Assembly: GCA_016212635.1 (NCBI GenBank)
Contig: JACRFR010000001.1
Location: 1 to 11,141 of the forward strand
Origin: Candidatus Liptonbacteria bacterium
GTDB lineage: Bacteria; Patescibacteriota; Minisyncoccia; UBA6257; 2-01-FULL-56-20
DNA: 11,141 nt
Direction of reading: 5' to 3'
A model generated the notes under the pieces. The model was not told the origin of the DNA. It was given only the letters and a program-made list of their open reading frames with translations, and searched no databases. Shown here one piece after another: positions 4,997 to 11,081 of this stretch. Within the stretch, counting starts at the first letter, position 1. Every line of letters begins with the position of its first letter. The position numbers and the translations under genes were made by a program.

Positions 4997-5964
4997 CTGT
5001 GGATATATTTTACCCGATCAAAATATTCTCGGATTGGTTAAGCTTCTCGCTCCTGGGCCTCCCCGTGGATTCGCTGGGGGGCGAAGCGGTGAGTTATTTT
5101 GTCTACGATAGCATTGAGATCACCATTCTGCTCCTGGCCATAATTTTCGCGGTGTCCTTTGTTCGTTCCTATCTGCCGCCGGAGAAAATAAAAAAACTTT
5201 TAGCCAACCGGTTTAAAATCGTCGGCAACGTTTTGGCAGCCCTGATCGGTACCGTTACCCCTTTTTGTTCCTGCTCGGCCATCCCGCTTTTTATCGGCTT
5301 TCTGGAGAGCGGCGTGCCCTTGGGCGTAACTTTTTCCTATCTCGTGTCCGCGCCCATGGTAAACGAGGTCGCCGCCGTTCTGCTCCTGGGCTTATTCGGC
5401 TGGAGGGTCGCTCTGATCTATATTATTTCCGGCGTGGTCATCGCGATAGTAACCGGCGCAATCATCGGCAAGATGAAGTTGGAACGCTGGGTGGAGGATT
5501 ACGTGTGGCAGATCAAGGCCGGGCGGGCGCTGGAGCTGGAAGCGAAGAACACCCGAGTGAGAATCAAGGGGGCGTGGCGATATACGCTAGATCTGTTTCA
5601 AAAGATATTCCCGTATGTCTTGCTCGGCGTGGCGGTCGGCGCGCTGATTCACGGCTACGCGCCGGAGAACCTGTTGGGCAAGCTCGCGGGCAGGGGGAAT
5701 ATCCTGGCCGTGCCAATCGCCGTCTTGATCGGCGTACCGCTGTATGCCAACGCCGCGGGTACGATCCCGATCGTCCGGTCGCTGATCGAAAAAGGATTGC
5801 CGCTCGGCACCGCGCTGGCCTTCATGATGGCGGTCACCGCGCTGTCCCTGCCGGAAATGATAATCTTGCGCAAGGTGTTGAAGCCCAAACTGCTGGCCGT
5901 GTATATCGCGATTTTAACCATTGGGATAATTTTCACCGGCTATTTGTTCAATTGGCTGATTTAG
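4993..5964 (+). CDS. DUF318 / ArsP-like permease (YraQ, UPF0718 family)
   Basis: This 323-residue integral membrane protein has about eight hydrophobic spans (near 42-58, 75-88, 97-135, 138-160, 205-220, 235-260, 270-288, 300-320). The family hallmark TPFCSCSAIPLF lies at 89-100, and a second half-motif VPLYANAAGTIPI at 248-260 resembles an internal repeat. ArsP relatives export trivalent organoarsenicals using the cysteines of this motif; other members are uncharacterised, so the substrate here is not known. The GTG start at 4993 overlaps the stop of the thioredoxin-like gene as GTGA, implying translational coupling. Redox partner plus permease suggests thiol or metal(loid) handling. No ArsR-type regulator is seen upstream. 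A long reading in another frame (5265-6281) is its shadow. Confidence 0.9.
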   Translation: MTVDIFYPIKIFSDWLSFSLLGLPVDSLGGEAVSYFVYDSIEITILLLAIIFAVSFVRSYLPPEKIKKLLANRFKIVGNVLAALIGTVTPFCSCSAIPLFIGFLESGVPLGVTFSYLVSAPMVNEVAAVLLLGLFGWRVALIYIISGVVIAIVTGAIIGKMKLERWVEDYVWQIKAGRALELEAKNTRVRIKGAWRYTLDLFQKIFPYVLLGVAVGALIHGYAPENLLGKLAGRGNILAVPIAVLIGVPLYANAAGTIPIVRSLIEKGLPLGTALAFMMAVTALSLPEMIILRKVLKPKLLAVYIAILTIGIIFTGYLFNWLI

Positions 5965-6025
5965 GGACGGTCGGGAAGGGGCGCCTTCTAAAAACCTTGA
6001 GTAAACAGAGCGGGTCCAATAATGC

Positions 6026-6077
6026 GTCATCCGAAGACCTGCGGTCAGGATTCTTAATATTTAGGTCTTCGGATGAC
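6026..6077. terminator. 15-bp perfect inverted repeat, likely bidirectional terminator
   Basis: GTCATCCGAAGACCT (6026-6040) and AGGTCTTCGGATGAC (6063-6077) are exactly complementary with a 22-base A/T-rich loop. It lies between the convergent permease and PAP2 genes. The GTCAT and ATGAC ends are shared with the REP-like units at 7988 and 9371. No strong T-run follows, so termination is inferred from position. Confidence 0.55.
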
Positions 6078-6103
6078 AAATCATCGCAAGACACCTCACC
6101 TAA

Positions 6104-6247
6104 CCTCTCCTTAGAAAAGGAGAGGGAGGAAGAAATCCTCCGGTCCGACTTGAGTCGGACCACCTCCTTTAGGAAAGGAGGAATAAATCCTCCGGCTCGC
6201 AGACTCGCCACCTCCTTTTCCGCCGGAGGCCGATCCTCCCTCGGAGG
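6104..6247. repeat. Cluster of five consecutive purine/pyrimidine hairpins
   Basis: Five inverted repeats follow each other: CCTCTCCTT/AAGGAGAGG (6104-6125), GGTCCGACT/AGTCGGACC (6142-6161), CCTCCTTT/AAAGGAGG (6163-6181), CCTCCGGC/GCCGGAGG (6189-6229) and CCTCC/GGAGG (6235-6247). Loops are two to four bases, except the fourth (25 bases). The whole 320-base gap between the permease and PAP2 genes is made of such elements, with no coding signal. Confidence 0.75.
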
Positions 6248-6284
6248 AAGGAAGGGAGGAATGGGGGCGTCAAGCGCGTAAGTC

Positions 6285-6968
6285 TTAAGGTGCATGTTTT
6301 GGCTCCGTCTCGGTCCGTCCCTGGAAATAGAAGTGCAGAATGACCCAGAGCAGGATAAAGCCGGCTAGGTATCCGCCTAAAACATCCGTGGCCCAGTGGG
6401 CCCCCAGATACATTCGAGAAACGGAAACTAGCGCGATCAGCCCCAGGCAAAAGATGGAAGATATTATTTTTATCCGCCTGGAAATTTCCGGCAGGGAAAG
6501 AATCACCACGCACAGGAACCCGAAGAACACCACGTAGTGTTCCACGTGGCCGCTGGGGAAACTGGGATCGCTGGCTTTTTGAAACACGGCCACCAAGCTG
6601 GCCGTGGGCCGCGGCCGGGCGACAGCCAGTTTGAGTAAGCTATTAGTACCGTCCGCAAAAAATGTCAGCAGAATAAACAAGGCCTCGCGGCGGTAAGAAA
6701 AAAAGAAAAATGCCAGTGCCGCCAAAATAATGCTCGCGGCGGCGACCCAAGGGGTGCCGAAGAAACTGACGGTTGCCATGAGCGGCTCGAACCATCCGGG
6801 ACTAATTTCTTGGATTTCCTGGGAAATGGCCAGGTCAAGATTTAGGACGGGGAATAAGTGCACGCCTACGCCCAGAAGCGCCAGTCCGACACAACAAACC
6901 AGAACAATTTTCCGAGCAACTTTACTGACCAACTCCGGCCGCTCGAAAAAATCAGAAATTAAGCGCAT
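6285..6968 (-). CDS. PAP2-family phosphatase (undecaprenyl-diphosphatase type)
   Basis: This 227-residue membrane phosphatase carries all three PAP2 signatures: KLAVARPRP (K113 to P121, KX6RP), FPSGH (137-141) and SRMYLGAHWATD (184-195, SRX5HX3D). H141 and H191 should be the catalytic pair. About six membrane spans are apparent, near 20-40, 66-90, 95-112, 145-160, 168-184 and 196-214. In this context the natural substrate is probably undecaprenyl diphosphate, released during wall synthesis. The start ATG at 6968 lies 17 bases inside the end of the upstream lipid-kinase gene; a TTG at 6989 would add seven residues. The overlap implies translational coupling. The hydrophilic tail (QGRTETEPKHAP) is short. 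Substrate assignment is inferred; other PAP2 enzymes act on phosphatidic acid. Confidence 0.9.
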   Translation of the reverse strand: MRLISDFFERPELVSKVARKIVLVCCVGLALLGVGVHLFPVLNLDLAISQEIQEISPGWFEPLMATVSFFGTPWVAAASIILAALAFFFFSYRREALFILLTFFADGTNSLLKLAVARPRPTASLVAVFQKASDPSFPSGHVEHYVVFFGFLCVVILSLPEISRRIKIISSIFCLGLIALVSVSRMYLGAHWATDVLGGYLAGFILLWVILHFYFQGRTETEPKHAP

Positions 6969-7314
6969 GGCTGAAAATCCAGAAACCAATAATGAACGCG
7001 GCCAAGGAGTAGATCAAAACCGCGCCGGCCAAGGTCTCTTTGACGCGCGCTACTTCCGGATTGTGCTCCCGGGTTACCAAGTTCAGTATCCGCTCGCAGG
7101 CGGAGTTCATCACCTCCGCGGACAGGACGAAGGCACACAAGATCAGGATTATGATCTTATCAACCCGGGGCAGGTCTAGGGCAAAAGACAAGCCCACCGC
7201 TATCACCGCGGCGCAAATCTGCAATACGAAGTTTCGTTCCCGGAGCACGTACCTTAGGCCGCGCAGTGCGCTCTGGAAGCTTTGACCCAAGCTCTGGGAG
7301 GACTTTTCCAGCAT
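6952..7314 (-). CDS. dgkA: DgkA-type prokaryotic lipid kinase (diacylglycerol/undecaprenol kinase)
   Basis: This 120-residue, three-helix membrane kinase phosphorylates diacylglycerol in proteobacteria or undecaprenol in Gram-positives. The core reads SAEVMNSACERI (65-76), with E67, N70 and E74 at the spacing of the catalytic E69, N72 and E76 of Escherichia coli DgkA. The amphipathic N-terminus contains RERNFVLQ (25-32), matching the conserved ExN region. Spans are near 33-49, 52-70 and 93-113. The length is like the undecaprenol kinases of Firmicutes. Its stop overlaps the start of the PAP2 gene, so the pair likely regenerates undecaprenyl phosphate from both undecaprenol and its diphosphate. 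The start ATG at 7314 follows TATTCT by six bases, with no Shine-Dalgarno sequence. Confidence 0.88.
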   Translation of the reverse strand: MLEKSSQSLGQSFQSALRGLRYVLRERNFVLQICAAVIAVGLSFALDLPRVDKIIILILCAFVLSAEVMNSACERILNLVTREHNPEVARVKETLAGAVLIYSLAAFIIGFWIFSHALNF

Positions 7315-7320
7315 GATTGG

Positions 7321-7326
7321 AGAATA
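7321..7326 (-). promoter_or_regulatory. -10-like box before dgkA, six bases from ATG
   Basis: On the minus strand TATTCT (7326 down to 7321) is followed by CCAATC and then the ATG at 7314. The six-base gap equals that seen at 385, 1859 and 4097. A weak TTTCCC lies 17 bases further upstream. The promoter may supplement read-through from the 133-codon gene. Confidence 0.45.
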
Positions 7327-7371
7327 TCACGGCCCGGCTAAATGGGAAAGGAGAGGGAGGGTTGCGGTGAG

Positions 7372-7773
7372 TTAGGACTTCAGGAACTTGGCGAACAAGT
7401 AGCTCGCTAGACCCGCATCGATCAGACCGGACAGGGTCCAACTTAAGACCATGCCCAGGGAAACTTGGAAGCTGGCGTAAGTGATCAGCATGCCGGGAAT
7501 AGAATAAACCAGGAACACCGCCCCGGCGAAACGATTCCAGGAAATCTGGAGCGGAGCTACGCGCCGCCAAACCCAGGCCAATAACACCCCAAACAGGAAC
7601 GGGTACAAGAAGTAGAGTGACATAAGCGGATCCGACCAGGGCCGGAAAATTCCGGAATTTTCATACTCCGACTTAAGACCGGGCGCCAGCACGTTCATCG
7701 CCATATTTAACGCCAGCCCCGCCAAGAGCAGGACCAGGCCCGCCAATAACCCGACGCTTACCGTGCGCTTCAT
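7372..7773 (-). CDS. Hypothetical membrane protein, 133 residues, four spans
   Basis: I do not recognise a named family. Four hydrophobic segments lie at about 7-28, 48-69, 82-102 and 104-127. Between the first two is a polar, probably external loop (LKSEYENSGIFRPWSDP), a layout seen in small integral membrane proteins of unknown role. The protein has a basic start (MKRT) and a short basic end (FAKFLKS). It is the first gene of a minus-strand run, 57 bases ahead of dgkA, so co-transcription with the lipid-carrier genes is likely but not certain. ATG 7773 is preceded by an A/T-rich stretch (AAAAATATAAAATAT) and a consensus TATAAT further up. Confidence 0.7.
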   Translation of the reverse strand: MKRTVSVGLLAGLVLLLAGLALNMAMNVLAPGLKSEYENSGIFRPWSDPLMSLYFLYPFLFGVLLAWVWRRVAPLQISWNRFAGAVFLVYSIPGMLITYASFQVSLGMVLSWTLSGLIDAGLASYLFAKFLKS

Positions 7774-7808
7774 ATATTTTATATTTTTGTTTAGGACCTT
7801 ATGTGTTG

Positions 7809-7838
7809 ATTATAGCAGATTGAATTAAGAAATGCCCA
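7809..7838 (-). promoter_or_regulatory. Promoter of the minus-strand membrane-protein operon
   Basis: On the minus strand a perfect TATAAT (7814 to 7809) has TGGGCA (7838 to 7833) 18 bases upstream, four of six to the -35 consensus. It would give a leader of about 28 bases before ATG 7773. A second A/T-rich TATAAA (7783 to 7778) lies only four bases from the ATG and could serve as a closer start. Confidence 0.5.
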
Positions 7839-7844
7839 TTCTTT

Positions 7845-7961
7845 CTCCCCATTTCTAAGGGGAGGTAGGTGGGGTGTGAAATTACTACCCCCTCTCACTC
7901 CCCCTTGGAAAGGGGGAGAATGGAATTTCATAAATCGACTGCCTCGCAGCAAGCTGCGAGG
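7845..7961. repeat. Series of short intergenic hairpins
   Basis: Three inverted repeats: CTCCCC/GGGGAG (7845-7864), CTCCCCCTT/AAGGGGGAG with a three-base loop (7898-7918), and CCTCGCAGC/GCTGCGAGG around AA (7942-7961). The last is followed by GGTATGAAC, also present downstream of the large repeat (8160-8168), so the elements are related. No open frame here looks coding. Confidence 0.7.
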
Positions 7962-7987
7962 TATGAACTGAAAACTACCCAAGTGGT

Positions 7988-8193
7988 GTCATTCCGGCCC
8001 CCGCATCCCGCCAGGGGCGGGCAGGCAGGTGCGGGGCAAGCTTGGAGCCGCCTATCCGCCTCCGGCGGAGAATCCAGGTGGGAATACTGAATGGATCCCG
8101 GATATTTTTCACAGCTCTGAAAAATTCCGGGATGACCCGAGGACGCAGCAAGCTGACGGGGTATGAACCCTAAAAGAGAATCAAGGCATAGCA
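7988..8193. repeat. REP-like composite repeat, complete copy B
   Basis: The unit runs from GTCATTCCGG (7988) to CCGGGATGAC (8136), so its ends are inverted. It is followed by a tail to about 8193 that is also shared with copy A. From 8017 to 8184 it is 165/168 identical to 1-168. Internal structure includes the 39-base palindrome at 8095-8133 and a CCGCCTCCGGCGG hairpin at about 8056-8068. The rest of the gap up to the peptidase gene at 8254 holds nothing I can name. Confidence 0.85.
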
Positions 8194-8253
8194 GATTGGA
8201 CAGGCGAAGCATGGAAGTTTAGGATAAGCAGGAATCATGAACATATTTAATTT

Positions 8254-9210
8254 ATGGTTCGGAAAAATATAGTCTTGGGCATAGGCATGGCCGTTGTTCT
8301 CGTCCTGCTTGGTTGGGGCGGGTATTCCCTGTGGCGGCTGCACCAGGACAAGCTGGCCCTTCAGACCAGAGTCACGAAGCTGGACCGATCCGTGGCCGGG
8401 CTGGAAGCGGAACTGGCCCGGGTCAACAAAGATAACGCCAGTTTAACTGACTTTCTGGAAACCGAGCGGACCAAGAACTCCGACCTGAACAAATCCCTGG
8501 AGACGGAGCAGAACAACAACTCCAACCTGGCCCAGGCGCTCCAGGCGGAACAAAGCCGCAACAACGCCAACTTCAACCAACTGCAGCAGTTGAGCGGCAC
8601 TGTGGGCACCCTGACTAAGCTTAGCCAGACCGACCGGGAGCTGCTCCAAAAGTATTCCAAAGTGTACTTCTTGAACGAAAATTACGTGCCCTCCCAACTG
8701 ACCGCGATCAACCCGCAATATCTATATAATAAAAGCGCGGCCATCCAGATCCACACCAGCGTAGTTCCATTTTTGATGCGGATGTTCACGGCCGCCGCGG
8801 GAGACGGGATAAATCTGCAAGTTATCTCCGGCTACCGCTCCTTCGGCGAGCAAGCTGCGGTTAAAACCGGATACAAGATGAGCTACGGCTCCGGCGCCAA
8901 TAAGTTCTCGGCGGATCAGGGCTATTCGGAGCACCAACTGGGTACGACCGTGGACCTGGTCACTTCGGAAAACAAGGGTTCTTTCACTGGATTCGACAAG
9001 ACTAAGGCCTATGCCTGGCTCGTGAGCAATGCTCATCGCTTCGGTTTCGCCCTCTCTTATCCCAAGGGCAACTTTTATTATATCTACGAACCCTGGCATT
9101 GGCGCTTTGTGGGCACCACTCTGGCGAGCAAGCTCCACGACAGCAACCAGCACTTCTATGATCTGACCCAGCGAGAGATCAGCCAGCATCTGGTCTCGAT
9201 CTTCGATTAG
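8254..9210 (+). CDS. VanY-type D-alanyl-D-alanine carboxypeptidase with coiled-coil stalk
   Basis: This 318-residue zinc peptidase of the M15B family trims the terminal D-Ala from peptidoglycan stem peptides. Residues 5-25 form an N-terminal membrane anchor (uncleaved, type II). Residues 30-115 are a coiled coil with three 14-residue repeats, and the catalytic domain occupies about 140-318. Conserved motifs are SGYRSFGEQ (192-200), SEHQLGTTVD (225-234; zinc ligands H227 and D234) and EPWHW (279-283; E279 catalytic, H282 zinc ligand). The active site is therefore outside the cytoplasmic membrane, held away by the stalk. A -10-like CATATT lies six bases before ATG 8254. The gene stands alone, with hairpins on both sides. 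A generic wall-remodelling role is more likely than vancomycin resistance, as no VanS/R or VanX gene is near. Confidence 0.92.
   Translation: MVRKNIVLGIGMAVVLVLLGWGGYSLWRLHQDKLALQTRVTKLDRSVAGLEAELARVNKDNASLTDFLETERTKNSDLNKSLETEQNNNSNLAQALQAEQSRNNANFNQLQQLSGTVGTLTKLSQTDRELLQKYSKVYFLNENYVPSQLTAINPQYLYNKSAAIQIHTSVVPFLMRMFTAAAGDGINLQVISGYRSFGEQAAVKTGYKMSYGSGANKFSADQGYSEHQLGTTVDLVTSENKGSFTGFDKTKAYAWLVSNAHRFGFALSYPKGNFYYIYEPWHWRFVGTTLASKLHDSNQHFYDLTQREISQHLVSIFD
8455..8580 (+). repeat. Three tandem 42-bp coding repeats in the peptidase stalk
   Basis: Three consecutive 42-base units (8455, 8497, 8539) encode LETERTKNSDLNKS, LETEQNNNSNLAQA and LQAEQSRNNANFNQ. The unit is two heptads long, with Leu at position 1 and Leu or Phe at position 11 or 12. 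It fits an elongating coiled coil whose length could change by unequal recombination. Confidence 0.75.
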
Positions 9211-9256
9211 GCAGGCATTGGGGGTTATCAGATGAAGGATCAATAAGCGACAAATT

Positions 9257-9282
9257 AGCCTTATTTGCTCGAAAATAAGGCT
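9257..9282 (+). terminator. Hairpin after the peptidase gene
   Basis: AGCCTTATTT (9257-9266) and AAATAAGGCT (9273-9282) form a perfect 10-bp stem with a six-base loop, 47 bases after the stop codon. Only TAGTTAT follows, so the T-tract is poor, but position and stem favour a terminator. Confidence 0.5.
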
Positions 9283-9370
9283 TAGTTATGAACAGTTAAG
9301 TGGTTTTACTGGTTCGATTATCTTTATTATCCTTAAAAGAAACGCGAATTACGAGATTTGGTATCTATCT

Positions 9371-9448
9371 GTCATTCCGGCCCCAGAGCCGGAATCCAGG
9401 TTCAGAAAATCATGAATAAGTCTGGATTCCCGCCTGCGCGGGAATGAC
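9371..9448. repeat. REP-like composite element with dRS3-like half
   Basis: The 78-base unit begins GTCATTCC and ends GGAATGAC. It contains two hairpins: ATTCCGG/CCGGAAT and ATTCCCGC/GCGGGAAT. The right half has the exact form ATTCCC-N8-GGGAAT, the pattern of neisserial dRS3 elements. Shared ends GTCATTCCGG place it in the same broad family as the element at 7988. The 295-base gap around it otherwise holds a terminator and the glnA upstream element. Confidence 0.75.
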
Positions 9449-9455
9449 ACAAAAT

Positions 9456-9470
9456 GCACGGGGCTGGCAA
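9456..9470 (+). promoter_or_regulatory. Third G-rich GCACGGGG-TGGCAA element, upstream of glnA
   Basis: GCACGGGGCTGGCAA resembles GCACGGGGTGGTAA (1836-1849) and GCGCGGGGTGGCAA (4617-4630) with one inserted C. TTAATT (9475-9480) follows as a possible -10, 26 bases before ATG 9506. GGAAAAG at 9484-9490 is too far from the ATG for a normal ribosome binding site. Confidence 0.35.
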
Positions 9471-9505
9471 TTTCTTAATTCACGGAAAAGAAACGCTAAA
9501 CTCTC

Positions 9506-10927
9506 ATGATCAAATCATTTTTAGAGGTACCGTATAGCGAATTAGAGGAGCTCAATCTGGCCGCCTGGGCCAAGCGGCAAACCGCGAGTCCCGCGGCGCT
9601 GGAGAAAGAATACCGCGCCTACCTGGCCAAAGAAAAAGACATTAAGGCGGTGACCCTGTGCTTCACGGACATCGAGGGCCGCTTCCACATGCTGGATTAC
9701 GACAAGAAATTCCTACTGGACTCGGCGGATAATCTGACTTTTGACGGCTCCTCTATCCGCGGCTTCACGGCGCAGCAAGAATCCGACCTGTGGCTCGCGG
9801 CGGATTGGCCGAGCATGGTTTGGCTGCCGGCGGATATATTCGGCCCGGGCAAGGTAGTTATGTTCGCCGATGTTTTAGATAAAGATCGAACCCCCTACCT
9901 CAACGATTTCCGCGGCCAGCTGCGCGCCTACGCCCGCAAAATTCGCGAGGACAAGGGCCTGACCGCTTTCGCCTCGGCGGAAATTGAAGGCTTTCTGGTG
10001 GACGGGATAGATGCGGAACAAAATTATGACAAGCGGACCGGCTTTCGACTGGTCTCGACCGGCGGTTATTATCATTCTCTGCCGCTGGATCGCTTGCGGC
10101 AGTTTATCGACCTGGCCGCGGAAGCACAGCGAGCCATGGGCTTTAGGAACGAGAAAGACCATCCGGAAGTGGCCCCCTCCCAGTTCGAACTGAATTTCGC
10201 CTATTCCGAAGCTTTGGCCTGCTGCGACAAAATTCAATTGTATAAGCTGGTCTGCCGCCAGGTCGCGGAGAAGCTCGGCGCAACCGCAACTTTCCTGCCC
10301 AAGCCCGTGGCCGGCGTGAACGGCAGCGGTATGCATCTTAACCTGTCGCTCGGCAAAGGCGGACGGAATATTTTCCACGACCGGAAAGGCAAAGAAAATC
10401 TTTCGCCGATCGCCTGGGATTTCATCGCCCGCATGCTAAATCACGCCGCCGAAACCTGCCTGGTCTTCAACTCCAGCGTCAACGCTTACCGGCGACTGGA
10501 CCCCCACTTCGAGGCGCCGAATCAGATCAAAGTTTCGGCGGTTGACCGCGGCTCTATGATCCGGATCCCTATCGGCAACGAGCGCACGGCCCGCCTGGAG
10601 TTCCGGTCGGTAGCGCCGGACGCAAATCCCTACCTGGCGCTCTACACTTTGCTCCGCACCGGACTGGAGGGCAAGAAACTGGAACCGGAACGGGGCAAAA
10701 AACAGCGAGTGCGCTTCCTGCCGGGCAACATTCACGACGCGATCAAGCTGTTCCGGACGAGCGAGTTCACCGACAAGATCTTGGGCGAGGAGAGCAAGAG
10801 CAAGTATCTGACTTACAAACAGTTGGTGGCCGACCGGACCGCCAAAGAACTGGGCACGATCATCAAAACCTCGGAGGTGGTCTTCCATCACGAAGTCACC
10901 AACCAGGTACTCTGGAACATCTTCTAA
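9506..10927 (+). CDS. glnA: Glutamine synthetase
   Basis: This 473-residue enzyme makes glutamine from glutamate, ammonia and ATP, and normally forms a dodecamer in the cytoplasm. Recognisable motifs in order: DGSSIRGF (80-87), the glutamates of ASAEIEGF (156-163), HPEVAPSQFEL (219-229), VNGSGMHLNL (271-280), HFEAPNQ with SMIRIPIG (334-357) and RLEFRSVAPDANPYLA (363-378). The metal and substrate glutamates and the ATP-binding arginines are therefore present. The last 70 residues (from GNIHDAI to VTNQVLWNIF) differ from the usual GlnA ending. I see no NLYDLPPE adenylylation site, so control by adenylylation is unlikely. Length fits type I enzymes. ATG 9506 has neither a close Shine-Dalgarno nor a well-placed -10. 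A hairpin follows the stop. No nitrogen-regulator gene is adjacent. Confidence 0.93.
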   Translation: MIKSFLEVPYSELEELNLAAWAKRQTASPAALEKEYRAYLAKEKDIKAVTLCFTDIEGRFHMLDYDKKFLLDSADNLTFDGSSIRGFTAQQESDLWLAADWPSMVWLPADIFGPGKVVMFADVLDKDRTPYLNDFRGQLRAYARKIREDKGLTAFASAEIEGFLVDGIDAEQNYDKRTGFRLVSTGGYYHSLPLDRLRQFIDLAAEAQRAMGFRNEKDHPEVAPSQFELNFAYSEALACCDKIQLYKLVCRQVAEKLGATATFLPKPVAGVNGSGMHLNLSLGKGGRNIFHDRKGKENLSPIAWDFIARMLNHAAETCLVFNSSVNAYRRLDPHFEAPNQIKVSAVDRGSMIRIPIGNERTARLEFRSVAPDANPYLALYTLLRTGLEGKKLEPERGKKQRVRFLPGNIHDAIKLFRTSEFTDKILGEESKSKYLTYKQLVADRTAKELGTIIKTSEVVFHHEVTNQVLWNIF

Positions 10928-10955
10928 ATCTATGGAGGCTGAACTTCCATAGATT
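10927..10955 (+). terminator. Hairpin overlapping the glnA stop codon
   Basis: AATCTATGGA (10927-10936) pairs perfectly with TCCATAGATT (10946-10955) around a nine-base loop. The left arm starts on the last base of the stop codon. An A/T-rich AATTAGAAT follows rather than a pure T-run, so it is a probable but not classic terminator. Confidence 0.5.
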
Positions 10956-11081
10956 AATTAGAATCCCCAGGCCAGACAATTTTAATTAACCGCGGGATGC
11001 TACCGATAAAGACTGTCAATAACCGCGGCTGTGAATAACGTTTTCGTGTTTGATACACTGTAGAGGAAGCTCTTTGGCGAT

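Noticed and set aside
6026..6250. Possible CRISPR array because of repeated short palindromes
   Set aside because: The units differ in sequence, spacing is irregular and there are no unique spacers between identical repeats.
5265..6281. A 338-codon plus-strand open frame overlapping the permease
   Set aside because: It is the out-of-frame shadow of the permease, rich in Arg and Gly without any motif, and runs on into the hairpin cluster. The permease frame has clear family motifs.
8254..9210. Vancomycin-resistance gene vanY
   Set aside because: The M15B fold is general for wall peptidases, and no vanR/S/H/A/X genes accompany it, so no resistance role is claimed.
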